DNA from: DASQEH01 sp038239485
GTDB taxonomy: Bacteria; Actinomycetota; Actinomycetes; Propionibacteriales; Nocardioidaceae
Length of the DNA: 64,000 nt
Direction: 5' to 3'
NCBI GenBank assembly: GCA_038239485.1
Contig: JBBSET010000003.1
Span: forward strand, 36,800-100,799
The notes beneath the pieces were generated by a model that saw only the letters and a list, made by a program, of their open reading frames with translations, ran no database searches and was not told the origin of the DNA. This document shows, piece by piece, positions 27,172 to 36,037 of this stretch (its first letter is position 1; every line of letters starts with the position of its first letter). The position numbers and the translations under genes were made by a program.

Positions 27172-27623
27172 CGGCAGCCACCGAGGTGCAGCTGCATGAC
27201 GAGCGCGTCGCCACCGTCCTCGTAGTACCGTCGCCGCCGGGAGATCTCGGAGAACCCGTGGCGCCTGTACAGCAGCAGCGCGGACATATTGCCCTCGGCC
27301 ACCTCGAGAAGCACCCGCCGGCAGCCTTGCCCCCGCGCGCGGGCAAGGAGGACGACCATCAGCTGGGTGGCGACGCCCTGGCGCTGAAAGTCGTCCGCGA
27401 CAGCGATCCGGCGCAGGTCGCTGCTCTCCCCGGCGACGGACAGCACTGCATGGCCGACGACCTGCTCGGCCGTGACGGCGACGACGACGACGCGGTCCGG
27501 CGACACTGCGCGGAGCTCCTGCTCCACCGAGCGTGGCGACCAGGCCTGCAGGCCGAAGACGGTCCGCTCGAGCGCGCTGATCGCGTCGAGGTCGGCCAGC
27601 GTGGCATCGCGGACAGCGCTCAC
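27168..27623 (-). CDS. rimI: Ribosomal protein S18-alanine N-acetyltransferase
   Basis: A 151-residue GNAT enzyme with the acetyl-CoA loop DFQRQGVATQLMVVLLARAR and the typical RimI end, HGFSEISRRRRYYEDGGDA. It sits between tsaB and tsaD, overlapping each by 4 bases, the classic position of rimI. The family acetylates the N-terminal alanine of S18, though broader N-terminal acetylation occurs in actinobacteria. Confidence 0.93.
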   Translation of the reverse strand: MSAVRDATLADLDAISALERTVFGLQAWSPRSVEQELRAVSPDRVVVVAVTAEQVVGHAVLSVAGESSDLRRIAVADDFQRQGVATQLMVVLLARARGQGCRRVLLEVAEGNMSALLLYRRHGFSEISRRRRYYEDGGDALVMQLHLGGCR

Positions 27624-28252
27624 AGCACCCGTTTCCGCGGCGTCGGGGCCGCGATGTCGGGCCGGCGCAGGTAGAGCGGGTACGGCGGCAACAACATCGG
27701 GCGGCCGGCGGTCGCCAGCCGCGCCAGGTCGCCCGCGCTCGGGTACTCAGGCGGGATCGCCGCCGCGAAGTCGTCCGGGTAGAGCAACGGCCCGCGCCCG
27801 GCCACGGGTACGTCAACCACGAGCGCCGCCGGTCTGCTCACCGCGGGCGGGCTGACCCGGCGCCCCGCGGAGTCGTATCGGGCCCAGTAGACCTCCTTGC
27901 GACGAGCGTCGGTCGCCACCACGAAGCCGCGTGGGTCCCGGTCCGCGACAGCGGCAGCGACGACGTCCAGGGTGCAGACACCGACGAGTGGTACCCCGAG
28001 GACGGCCGCCATCGTGCGGGCGGTGACGATGCCGACGCGCAGCCCGGTGAAAGGGCCGGGGCCGACCCCCACGGCGATCCGGGTGATGTCGCGGGGGGCG
28101 ATCAAGGCGTCGGAGAGGACCCGAGCGATGCCCGGAGCGAGCAGCTCGCCGTGCCTCAGCGCGGCGACGACGGTCGACTGAGCCACCACGTCGTGCCCGT
28201 CATGCAGGGCGACCGTCACCGCGTCGGTGGCGGTGTCGAAGGCGAGCAGCAT
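27620..28252 (-). CDS. tsaB: t6A biosynthesis protein TsaB
   Basis: The 210-residue protein starts MLLAFDTATDAVTVALHDG and contains GVGPGPFTGLRVGIVTARTM, both typical of TsaB, the ASKHA-fold scaffold that activates TsaD. The C-terminal half is diverged, as in the family. It overlaps rimI by 4 bases and follows the tsaE fusion gene after 10 bases. Confidence 0.95.
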   Translation of the reverse strand: MLLAFDTATDAVTVALHDGHDVVAQSTVVAALRHGELLAPGIARVLSDALIAPRDITRIAVGVGPGPFTGLRVGIVTARTMAAVLGVPLVGVCTLDVVAAAVADRDPRGFVVATDARRKEVYWARYDSAGRRVSPPAVSRPAALVVDVPVAGRGPLLYPDDFAAAIPPEYPSAGDLARLATAGRPMLLPPYPLYLRRPDIAAPTPRKRVL

Positions 28253-28262
28253 CGCGGCAAGC

Positions 28263-29210
28263 CTAAACGGCGTCGGACCTTGCGCCCGCCACGATCCTTC
28301 GCACGCCGGTGCCGACCCACCTGGCGCCCACCGGAGTCACCGACACGACGCGCCTTTCGTCCGTACCGCTTCGCCCACCCCGGGAGCGGGCGATGTGGAC
28401 GCGCAGGCGGTCGGTGGTGAGCGCTTCGGCCATCCCGTCACCCCACTCGACCACCGTCACCGACGACTCGATGACGGCGTCCAGGTCGAGGTCGTCGAGC
28501 TCGGCGCCGTCGCCCAGGCGGTACGCGTCCACATGAACCAGAGCCGGCCCCCCGACCAGCGACGGATGGACGCGGGAGATGACGAAGGTCGGCGAGGTGA
28601 CCGGGCCCCGCACGCCGAGGCTGGCGCCGATCCCTTGGGCCAGGGTGGTCTTCCCTGCACCGAGCTCGCCGGCCAGGATGACGAGATCGCCGCTGCGGGT
28701 GACGTCGGCGAGTCGGCGGCCGACAGCGTGCGCCTCGTCGGCGGTGGCCGCGACCACCTCGGCGCCGAGCGCCTTCCCGAACTCGACGTTCGTGCCCTCC
28801 CGTGCAAGCTCGGCATACCCCCGCCGGCGCCAGAAGGTCATCGTGGCGGGGAGCTCGGAGCGAGCGAGGAGGCGGATGTCGTCGTACCCGCGGGCGCCGG
28901 CGACCTCCTCGGCCACCCCGACGATCGCCGAGGCGACCCCCCGCGTCTGCCGGTGGGGGACCGCACTGACCCGCCACAGACCGAGCGCGCGGCCTTGGTC
29001 CGCGAACAGCAGGGCCCCGGCCGGCCGGCCGTCGACATGGCAGATCACGCCACCGTCGCGGGCGAGCGTCTCGGCGATGGTCTGGTCGGTCTCCGACAGC
29101 GCCGTGCTGGGCGGGTCGAGAACCGGGCGGGCCCCGAAGGCGGCGTGGATGACCTCGCGGACCGCTTCCGCGTCGTCGACGACGGCCTCTCGGACGCGGA
29201 GGTCGCTCAC
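28263..29210 (-). CDS. tsaE: GNAT acetyltransferase fused to TsaE ATPase
   Basis: Residues about 1-150 form a GNAT domain (HRQTRGVASAIVGVAEEV acetyl-CoA loop, then MTFWRRRGYAELARE). Residues about 155-315 are TsaE: the Walker A ILAGELGAGKTTLAQGIGAS, the SPTFVISRVH switch and HVDAYRLGDGAELDDLDLD, ending VVEWGDGMAEAL. TsaE is the ATPase that recycles the TsaD-TsaB complex in t6A synthesis. The fusion is one continuous frame without a sign of an internal ribosome binding site. The acceptor of the acetyl group is unknown. The gene belongs to the tsaE-tsaB-rimI-tsaD unit. Confidence 0.93.
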   Translation of the reverse strand: MSDLRVREAVVDDAEAVREVIHAAFGARPVLDPPSTALSETDQTIAETLARDGGVICHVDGRPAGALLFADQGRALGLWRVSAVPHRQTRGVASAIVGVAEEVAGARGYDDIRLLARSELPATMTFWRRRGYAELAREGTNVEFGKALGAEVVAATADEAHAVGRRLADVTRSGDLVILAGELGAGKTTLAQGIGASLGVRGPVTSPTFVISRVHPSLVGGPALVHVDAYRLGDGAELDDLDLDAVIESSVTVVEWGDGMAEALTTDRLRVHIARSRGGRSGTDERRVVSVTPVGARWVGTGVRRIVAGARSDAV

Positions 29211-29247
29211 CGGACCGCTTCCCCCCCGACGTGGCTGCCTTCCACGC

Positions 29248-30300
29248 TCACGATGCAGCCTCGACAGTGGACACGAGCTCCTCGATGGCTGCGGTGACCT
29301 CGCCCGGACGCTCGAGGATCACCATGTGACCTGCTCCGACTACCTCGACCAGGTTGGCGGACGGGACGAACGAGATGATGGCGCGGCAGGCGTCGACGGA
29401 CGTGATCGCGTCGAGAGTCCCGCAGACGACGACGGTCGGCACTGCCCTCAGTACCGGCAGCACGTCCCGTTTGTCGTGGTCGTCGAATCCCGGGAAGAAG
29501 TCGGCCACGACGTCGAACGGGGTCGCCGCCAGCATCTGGTCGGTGAAGTCGACCACCTCGTCCGGGACCGACCGGCCGAAGGCGAGCCGGCGCGTGAGGA
29601 CCAGAGCGACCTCGGAGCTGGCCCGCCGACCACGCTCGACCAGCTTCGGCGCCCGGGCCAAGGTGGCGACCACGGCAGGAGTGACGCGGTGGAGGAACCG
29701 CCCGGCGGCCCCGGGCATCCCCAGTGTCTCGGCGTTGACGCCGGCCGCGCTGGTCGAGATCAGTGCCACACCCGCGATCCGTGCGCCGAACCAGTCCGGG
29801 TGCAGCTCGGCCAGCGACATGATGGTCATCCCGCCCATCGAGTGGCCGACCAGGATGACCCGCCGGTCGCCCGCGAGCTGGTCGAGCACCGCCGCCAGAT
29901 CACGTCCCAGCTGGTCGAAGGTGCAGCTCTGCGGGCGGGACCGGCTGGAGCGGCCGTGGGACCGCTGGTCGTAGAAGACCAGCCGGTGCCTCCCTCGAAA
30001 CGCCGACCGCTGGAAGTACCAGCAGTCGAGGTTGAGCGCGTAGCCGTGCACGAACACGACGGTCGCCCCGTCGGGGGCCCCGTCGTCCGGCTCGTCGACC
30101 TCGGCGTGGAGCTCGAGCCCGTCGTCGGCGATGACCGTATGGCGGTCCCCGCGAAGCGACCCGAAGGCGTGCGAGGACCCGACCCGATGACGCGACGCCC
30201 GGTTGCGCTCCGCGATGACCGTGGCGGCAGCGCCCGCTGCGAAGACGACGGTCCCGCCCGCGACCCCGGCGTAGCGCCTCAGGTTCGACCGCTCCGTCAC
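29248..30300 (-). CDS. Alpha/beta hydrolase
   Basis: The 350-residue protein has an N-terminal hydrophobic segment (VAGGTVVFAAGAAATVIA), probably a membrane anchor or signal, followed by an alpha/beta hydrolase domain. The oxyanion block is TVVFVHGYALN, the nucleophile elbow LVGHSMGGMT, the acid in VVCGTLDAITS and the catalytic His in VGAGHMVILE. Such genes often sit between alr and tsaE in actinobacteria; the substrate is unknown. It overlaps the alanine racemase upstream by 4 bases. Confidence 0.88.
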   Translation of the reverse strand: MTERSNLRRYAGVAGGTVVFAAGAAATVIAERNRASRHRVGSSHAFGSLRGDRHTVIADDGLELHAEVDEPDDGAPDGATVVFVHGYALNLDCWYFQRSAFRGRHRLVFYDQRSHGRSSRSRPQSCTFDQLGRDLAAVLDQLAGDRRVILVGHSMGGMTIMSLAELHPDWFGARIAGVALISTSAAGVNAETLGMPGAAGRFLHRVTPAVVATLARAPKLVERGRRASSEVALVLTRRLAFGRSVPDEVVDFTDQMLAATPFDVVADFFPGFDDHDKRDVLPVLRAVPTVVVCGTLDAITSVDACRAIISFVPSANLVEVVGAGHMVILERPGEVTAAIEELVSTVEAAS

Positions 30301-31466
30301 GACCGGGCTCCGACGAAGCGCCGGGGCACCCGGGCGCCGATGCGGGTCACGATCTCGTAGCCGATGGTGTCGGCGGCCACCGCCCAGTCGAGGGCCGTCG
30401 GGCCACCGTCGTCCCCGGCCCCGAAGAGGACGACGGGATCGCCCGCCTGCACCCGAGTCTCGCCGATATCGACGACGAACTGATCCATGCAGACCCGGCC
30501 GGCGACGGTGAACCGGCTGCCACTCAGCAGAACAGGCCCGCGACCGGACGCCTGCCGGGGGATGCCGTCTGCGTACCCGAGCGGGACGAGCGCCAGCGCC
30601 GTCTCCTTCTCGGTCACGTAGGTGTGTCCGTACGACACCCCTTGGCCCGCGGGCACCCGTTTGACAAGTGCGACACTGGCCCGCAATGTCATCGCCGGCC
30701 TGAGGGGCACCGGCGAGGACCCGTCGGCCATCGGCGACAGGCCGTAGATCGAGATGCCGGGGCGGACCATCGTGAACCAGGTGCTCGGCGCGTTGAGCAC
30801 GCCGCCGGAGTTGGCGAGATGGACGTGCCTCAGCTCCAGTCCCTGCGAGCCGGCGTAGGCGACGCCGGCGGAGAAGGCCTCGGTCTGCACCCGGACCGAC
30901 GGGTGCTCCGGCTCGTCGGAGCAGGCCAGGTGTGACCAGACCCCGGTCACCTCGACCAGGCCTGTCGCCTGTCGCCTGACTGCCCCGCTGACCAGACCGG
31001 CCCAGTCATCGGCGCTGGCCCCACCCCGCCCGAGGCCGGTGTCGAGCTTGAGCTGGACAGCGGCTCGCTGGCCGGTTCGGCTCGCTGCCGAGGCGATCTC
31101 GTCCAGCTGGGCGAGCGAGTAGGCCGACACCTCGACCTCGGCGGCGATGGCGTCGTCGTAGCGCTCACCGGGCACCGCCAGCCACGACAGGATCGGGCCC
31201 GCGTCTCCCGCCGCTCGCAGGCGGAGAGCCTCGTCGAGGAGCGCGACGCCGAGCCAGTCCGCGCCGCCTCGGCGCGCTGCGCCGGCCGATTCGATCATGC
31301 CGTGTCCGTAGCCGTCGGCCTTCACGATCGCCATCAGGTCGCGTCCGCCGACATGGTCGCGAAGGCTGGCGACGTTTCCCTCGATCGCGGCCAGGTCGAC
31401 GACCGCCTCGGCCCGGACGGCGGTGCCGCCGGCGAGTGGTCGAGTCTCGGCGGCGGCGGCGGTCAT
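30297..31466 (-). CDS. alr: Alanine racemase (housekeeping copy)
   Basis: The 389-residue PLP racemase supplies D-alanine for peptidoglycan. The PLP-lysine block is DLMAIVKADGYGHGM, with VSYGHTYVTEKETALALVPL and LGYADGIPRQASGRGPV for the catalytic tyrosine region, and VCMDQFVVDIG near the C-terminus. Its place between nnrDE/acpS and the tsaE unit is the usual one in actinobacteria, unlike the second racemase at 13560-14741. It overlaps the hydrolase start by 4 bases. Confidence 0.96.
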   Translation of the reverse strand: MTAAAAETRPLAGGTAVRAEAVVDLAAIEGNVASLRDHVGGRDLMAIVKADGYGHGMIESAGAARRGGADWLGVALLDEALRLRAAGDAGPILSWLAVPGERYDDAIAAEVEVSAYSLAQLDEIASAASRTGQRAAVQLKLDTGLGRGGASADDWAGLVSGAVRRQATGLVEVTGVWSHLACSDEPEHPSVRVQTEAFSAGVAYAGSQGLELRHVHLANSGGVLNAPSTWFTMVRPGISIYGLSPMADGSSPVPLRPAMTLRASVALVKRVPAGQGVSYGHTYVTEKETALALVPLGYADGIPRQASGRGPVLLSGSRFTVAGRVCMDQFVVDIGETRVQAGDPVVLFGAGDDGGPTALDWAVAADTIGYEIVTRIGARVPRRFVGARS

Positions 31467-31537
31467 GGCGTGCCCATTGTGTCAAAGGTGTCCGGGTGTG
31501 CCTCGCAAACTGACCGGTACGGCTCGGCCGGTCTGTG

Positions 31538-32983
31538 CTAACCGGCCAGGACCAGCCGAATGGTCTCGGGGATGGCGGCGACCACGGCGGACGCGCTGAT
31601 CGGACCGGGAGGCCCACCGCCGCGTCCCACTGGCCCGCCACCTCCCCCGGTCGACCGGGCCGACGGATCGCGCCCTGAGGCGGCGATCGTAGCGGCTGCG
31701 CCATGCAGCCAGGCGCCGACCGACGCCGCGTCGAAACAGCTCAGCCCGGCTGCGAGCAGGGTACCGATCACCCCGGAGAGCACGTCACCGGCACCGGCCG
31801 TGGCGAGCCACGGCACACCTGTCGAGTTCACGCGCAGCCGCCCGTCGGGGTCGGCGATCACCGAGCGCGCTCCCTTGAGCAGGACCACCGCACCCCACCG
31901 GGTGGCCGCGGTCGTCGCGGCCGCGATCATCCGCCCCTCGACCTCGCCACGCTCCCAGCCGAGCATCGTGGCGAGCTCCCCGGCGTGTGGAGTCAGCACG
32001 GCAGGCACCTCGAGCCGCGCTGGCAACACCGCCAGCCCACCGGCATCCACCACGGTCGGCAGGCCGTCGGCCAGGACCTCCCCGACCGTCGCAGCCGCCT
32101 CGTCGCCCATCCCGGGTCCGGTCACCCACGCCTGCACCTGCCCGGATCCGATGACCACCTCCGGATGCTGGCTGCGTACCAGCTGCTCGGCCCCGCCGGC
32201 ATAGCGGATCATCCCGGCGAACCCGGTGGCCACCGCCGACGCCGTCACCAGCAGGCCGGCACCGGTGTACTGCGGCGAGCCGGCGGCGATGCCGAGGACT
32301 CCGCGCGAGTACTTCTGCGCCTGGTGCGGCGGTATCGGGAGCAGCCCGCGTACGTCGCCGAGCTGGAGAGACTCGACCGCCGGCGAGCCGAGGTACGGGC
32401 CGAGCCCGATGTCGACGAGCTCCACGGCGCCGGCCGACGCGGCTGCCGGGTCGACGAGCAGCCCCAGCTTGTGGGTGCCGAACGTCACGGTGACGGCTGC
32501 CTCGACATGAGGTCCGGCGACCTCTCCGGTGTCGACGTCGACGCCACTGGGCACGTCGACGGCCACGACCGGCGCGGACAGCTGCGCGACCGAGGCGGCC
32601 GCGGCGTCCCTGAGCCCGCCATGGCCGCCGATCCCGACGACCCCGTCCAGCACCAGGTCGTAGTCACCCAGCCTTTCGACCACGACCCCGCCGGATCGGC
32701 CGAACTCCGCCAGCCCGGCCTCGTGTGCGGAGTCCGACAGCAGCAGCGCCTCGACGCGAGCACCTCGACCCGCGAGCCGCGCGGCCGCGAAGAGCGCGTC
32801 GCCCCCGTTGGCGCCGGACCCGGCCAGCACGAGCACCCGGGCGCCGTAGACCCGCCCGAGCAGGTCGGCGCAGGCCGTAGCCAGCCCCGTTGCAGCCCGC
32901 TGCATCAGAGCACCTTCCGGTACGGTCGCCATCAGCTCGGCTTCCGCCGCGCGGACCTGCTCGACGGTATGGGCGTATCTCAT
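31538..32983 (-). CDS. nnrDE: Bifunctional NAD(P)H-hydrate epimerase / dehydratase
   Basis: The 481-residue enzyme repairs hydrated NADH and NADPH. The N-terminal YjeF domain (about residues 1-205) holds LVLAGSGANGGDALFAARLA-like and VDVPSGVDVDTGEV sequence. The C-terminal ribokinase-like dehydratase domain holds TGPGMGD, LTPHAGELATMLGW, LLKGARSVIADP and the ATP/ADP-binding ATAGAGDVLSGVIGTLLAAG. The C-terminus has a Gly/Pro-rich insert (GGGGGPVGRGGGPPG). It overlaps acpS by 4 bases. Confidence 0.95.
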   Translation of the reverse strand: MRYAHTVEQVRAAEAELMATVPEGALMQRAATGLATACADLLGRVYGARVLVLAGSGANGGDALFAAARLAGRGARVEALLLSDSAHEAGLAEFGRSGGVVVERLGDYDLVLDGVVGIGGHGGLRDAAAASVAQLSAPVVAVDVPSGVDVDTGEVAGPHVEAAVTVTFGTHKLGLLVDPAAASAGAVELVDIGLGPYLGSPAVESLQLGDVRGLLPIPPHQAQKYSRGVLGIAAGSPQYTGAGLLVTASAVATGFAGMIRYAGGAEQLVRSQHPEVVIGSGQVQAWVTGPGMGDEAAATVGEVLADGLPTVVDAGGLAVLPARLEVPAVLTPHAGELATMLGWERGEVEGRMIAAATTAATRWGAVVLLKGARSVIADPDGRLRVNSTGVPWLATAGAGDVLSGVIGTLLAAGLSCFDAASVGAWLHGAAATIAASGRDPSARSTGGGGGPVGRGGGPPGPISASAVVAAIPETIRLVLAG

Positions 32984-33333
32984 CGCGCCTCCAGCACCAC
33001 GACAGCCGACGCGATTCCCGCGTCGTGCGACATCGACACATGAGTCGTGACCACGCCGAGCTCAGCAGCTCGCGCGGCCACCGACCCCGACAGCAACATC
33101 GCAGGGCGGCCGTCGGCGTCAGTACGCACCTCGGCATCGAGCCAGTGCAGCCCGGCCGGGGCACCGAGCGCCTTGGCCAGCGCCTCCTTCGCGGCGAACC
33201 TCGCAGCCAGGGAGGCGAGCGGACGGGTGAGCTCGACCTCGGTGAACAGCCGCTGCCGCATCGTCGGTGTCCGCTCCAGCGTCTCGGCGAACCGCTCGAT
33301 GTCGACGACGTCGATGCCAACCCCGACGATCAC
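32980..33333 (-). CDS. acpS: Holo-ACP synthase
   Basis: The 117-residue phosphopantetheinyl transferase starts at GTG 33333, reading MIVGVGIDVVDIERF, and has the family motifs ARFAAKEALAKALG and VSMSHDAGIASAVVVLE with the metal-binding Asp and Glu. It activates acyl carrier protein for fatty acid synthesis. The frame is open to 33477 but the upstream part is not AcpS-like. It is divergent from coaA, and both use coenzyme A chemistry. Confidence 0.96.
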   Translation of the reverse strand: MIVGVGIDVVDIERFAETLERTPTMRQRLFTEVELTRPLASLAARFAAKEALAKALGAPAGLHWLDAEVRTDADGRPAMLLSGSVAARAAELGVVTTHVSMSHDAGIASAVVVLEAR

Positions 33334-33406
33334 GGACGCCAGCCTACCGAGACCCGTTGTCCGGCCGGTGTGCCCGGCGCGTGCCACCGCACGGGAGAAT
33401 GCCGAC

Positions 33407-34354
33407 ATGCGCTCAGAGGACCAGTCACCGTATGTCGAGCTGGACCGCGACGCCTGGGCATCGTTGGCGCATGCCATGTCGCTGCCCCTGTCAGCGCAGG
33501 AGGTCGAGCGGCTGCGGGGTCTCGGCGAGGAGCTCGACCTCGACGAGGTGTCCGACGTCTACCTCCCGCTCTCGCGGCTGCTGAGCCTGTACGTACGACA
33601 CGTCGGCGCCTTGCATCGGGCGACCATCTCGTTCCTTGGCGACGCGCAGCCGCAACGCACGCCGTTCGTGATCGGGATCGCAGGGTCGGTGGCGGTCGGC
33701 AAGTCGACGACGGCGAGGCTGCTTCGTGAGCTGCTGGCCCATTGGCCCGAGCACCCCCACGTCGCCCTGGTCACCACCGACGGTTTCCTCTACCCCAACG
33801 CCGAGCTCGAGCGGCGCGGACTGCTCGACCACAAAGGTTTTCCGGAGTCGTACGACCGGCGTGCCCTGCTCCGGTTCGTGATCGACATCAAGTCCGGCAA
33901 GGACAACGCGACCGCGCCGGTCTACTCGCACCTGAGCTACGACGTGATCGCGGACGAACGCCTGCAGCTGCACCGCCCCGACATCGTGCTCATCGAAGGG
34001 CTGAACGTGCTGCAGCCCGCCCGGGTCGACGTCAACGGGCATGTCGGCGTCGCGGTCCGGGACTTCTTCGACTTCACGATCTACGTCGACGCCGCCACTC
34101 GCGACATCCGTCACTGGTACGTCTCCCGCTTCCTGCGGCTCCGCGAGACCGCGTTCCGCGACCCCGCGTCGTACTTCACCCGCTACGCCCACCTCACCGA
34201 GCGGGAGGCGATCGCCGAGGCGGAACGGCTCTGGGACTCGATCAACGGGCCCAACCTGGACTCCAACATTCTTCCGACGCGGAGCCGCGCCACCCTGGTG
34301 CTGCGAAAGGACCGCGACCACTCGGTTCGGTACGTCCGGCTACGCAAGCTCTGA
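33407..34354 (+). CDS. coaA: Pantothenate kinase, type I
   Basis: The 315-residue kinase catalyses the first step of coenzyme A synthesis. It has the P-loop GIAGSVAVGKSTTARLLREL, VALVTTDGFLYPNAEL, RGLLDHKGFPESYD and the C-terminal NLDSNILPTRSRATLVLRK. ATG at 33407 is chosen as start because it gives the usual N-terminus and has GGGAGA eight bases upstream; the open frame extends far back inside the divergent acpS gene. It is read away from acpS. Confidence 0.97.
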   Translation: MRSEDQSPYVELDRDAWASLAHAMSLPLSAQEVERLRGLGEELDLDEVSDVYLPLSRLLSLYVRHVGALHRATISFLGDAQPQRTPFVIGIAGSVAVGKSTTARLLRELLAHWPEHPHVALVTTDGFLYPNAELERRGLLDHKGFPESYDRRALLRFVIDIKSGKDNATAPVYSHLSYDVIADERLQLHRPDIVLIEGLNVLQPARVDVNGHVGVAVRDFFDFTIYVDAATRDIRHWYVSRFLRLRETAFRDPASYFTRYAHLTEREAIAEAERLWDSINGPNLDSNILPTRSRATLVLRKDRDHSVRYVRLRKL

Positions 34355-34416
34355 CACCGCCGTTCGCGGCAGCTAAATCGCTCGCTCGACACCGCGGCGG
34401 TCCCTAGCATCGGGGA

Positions 34417-35445
34417 ATGGCGACCCGCCCCTTGGACCTTGCCGACCCCGACGAGTTCCGTCGGTGGTACGCGATCCTGCGGGAGGCCGAGCTGTTCGAG
34501 CGGCCGGAGGCTCCGATGTGGTCCGAGCGAGAGATGGAGGTCGCGCTCAACCGTGACGACCCGGCTGACAAGCTCAGCGCCTACGCCTCGGTCGACCACG
34601 ACACCATCGTCGGTGCAGGGCTGACGGCGCTAAGGCTTCTCGACAACCCCGACAAGGCATTCGTGCATGTCGCCGTCGCGCCTGCCCTGCGACGGCGCGG
34701 CATCGGCAGCGCGATGCTCGGCGAACTCGTCGAGACATCGGTCCGAGCCGGGCGAACCGTGATGAACGCCGAGGCCTGGCTCCCCCAGGGCCAACGCGAG
34801 GTGCACCCTTACCGCGCGTTCGCCGAGAAGAACGACTTCTCACTGGCCAACGTCGAGATCCGGCGTATCCTGCGCCTCCCGGTTCCCGCGGAGAGGCTGG
34901 CAGCTTGGGCGGCCGAGGCCGCTGAGCACCACCATGGCTATTCGATCGCCACGTTCGTCGATGACGTCCCCGGCGAGCTGCTCGAGTCGTACTGCCACCT
35001 GAGGAACCAGCTTCGGCTCGACGCGCCCACGGGGGACATCGAGCTCGACGCAGGCGGCCTGACGCCGGAGGCACTGCTCGAGCGGCAGTCGATCGCCAAG
35101 GCGCAGGGGCGCACCGCGTTCATCACGATTGCGGTCGATTCCACCGGCGAAGCCGTCGCCTACACGTCGATGGCGGTGCCGGAGCACGAGCCGCTCTACA
35201 TCCACCAGGGGGGAACGCTGGTTCGCCGCGCCCACCGCGGCCATCGCCTCGGTCTCGCCGTCAAGGTGGCCAATCTGGCGGCCATCCAACCGGCATTCCC
35301 CGACCGGACGATGGTCAATACGGCGAACGCGGAGACGAACGGCCCGATGGTCGCCATCAACGAGCTGATCGGATTCCAGCAGGTCGAGGAGCTCGCCGAG
35401 TTCCAGAAGCTCACGGCCCCTGAGGTGTCCGATACGGTGCCCTAA
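34417..35445 (+). CDS. GNAT N-acetyltransferase, two-domain
   Basis: The 342-residue protein has two tandem GNAT-like halves. The first has a clear acetyl-CoA loop, VAVAPALRRRGIGSAMLGEL. The second is more diverged but keeps LVRRAHRGHRLGLAVKVANL and MVNTANAETNGPMVAINEL. The arrangement resembles MshD-like and other double-GNAT actinobacterial enzymes; no substrate can be given. Its stop overlaps the next start by one base (TAATG), so the DinB-like protein is co-translated. Confidence 0.88.
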   Translation: MATRPLDLADPDEFRRWYAILREAELFERPEAPMWSEREMEVALNRDDPADKLSAYASVDHDTIVGAGLTALRLLDNPDKAFVHVAVAPALRRRGIGSAMLGELVETSVRAGRTVMNAEAWLPQGQREVHPYRAFAEKNDFSLANVEIRRILRLPVPAERLAAWAAEAAEHHHGYSIATFVDDVPGELLESYCHLRNQLRLDAPTGDIELDAGGLTPEALLERQSIAKAQGRTAFITIAVDSTGEAVAYTSMAVPEHEPLYIHQGGTLVRRAHRGHRLGLAVKVANLAAIQPAFPDRTMVNTANAETNGPMVAINELIGFQQVEELAEFQKLTAPEVSDTVP

Positions 35446-35960
35446 TGACTGAGCAGACCCCACCCGCCGACCGCTCGGAGCCCTCGATCGTCGCCGACGA
35501 GAGGCCGATGCTGGACGGCTGGCTCGACTACCACCGAAGGACGCTGCTGTGGAAGTGCGAAGGCCTGAGCGATGACCAGCTGAAACAGGCTTCGGTGCCG
35601 CCGTCCGAGCTCACGCTCCTGGGCCTGGTCCGGCACATGTCCGAGGTCGAGCGCGGGTGGTTCGCGTACTTCGTCGGCGCCGACCAGACGCCGATCTACT
35701 GCCCTGACGACGACCCGAACGGCGACTTCGCCAACATCGCCGACGCCGACGTCCAGTCCGACCTGGCGGTCTTTCGGCGGGAGACCGATCTCTATCGGGA
35801 GCAGACCACAGGCTTGGTACTCGACGACGTGCGGACCGACTACCGCGGCAAGGACTTCAACCTGCGGTGGATCTACACCCACATGATCGAGGAGTATGCC
35901 CGGCACAACGGCCATGCCGACCTGATCCGCGAGGCGATCGACGGCGCCACCGGCGACTGA
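35445..35960 (+). CDS. DinB/DUF664-family protein
   Basis: The 171-residue protein is a four-helix bundle of the DinB/DUF664 group: MLDGWLDYHRRTLLWKCEGL, LTLLGLVRHMSEVERGWFAY and the end IYTHMIEEYARHNGHADLIR. The three histidines in RHM, THM and RHNGH are the metal-ligand positions typical of the family, which includes mycothiol-dependent enzymes. The exact reaction is unknown. It is translationally coupled to the double-GNAT gene, so the two may act on one compound. Confidence 0.9.
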   Translation: MTEQTPPADRSEPSIVADERPMLDGWLDYHRRTLLWKCEGLSDDQLKQASVPPSELTLLGLVRHMSEVERGWFAYFVGADQTPIYCPDDDPNGDFANIADADVQSDLAVFRRETDLYREQTTGLVLDDVRTDYRGKDFNLRWIYTHMIEEYARHNGHADLIREAIDGATGD

Positions 35961-36037
35961 CGCGACAGACCATCAACGTCCCCGCCCACCGTTACAGCGC
36001 GCCTGCGGCCAGGCGGTGCCGCACCTCCCCGTGGGGC

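Noticed and set aside
27172..27816. Upstream extension of the tsaD frame
   Set aside because: It overlaps rimI and tsaB in another frame and is low-complexity; TsaD proteins start at MSDLPL-like sequence.
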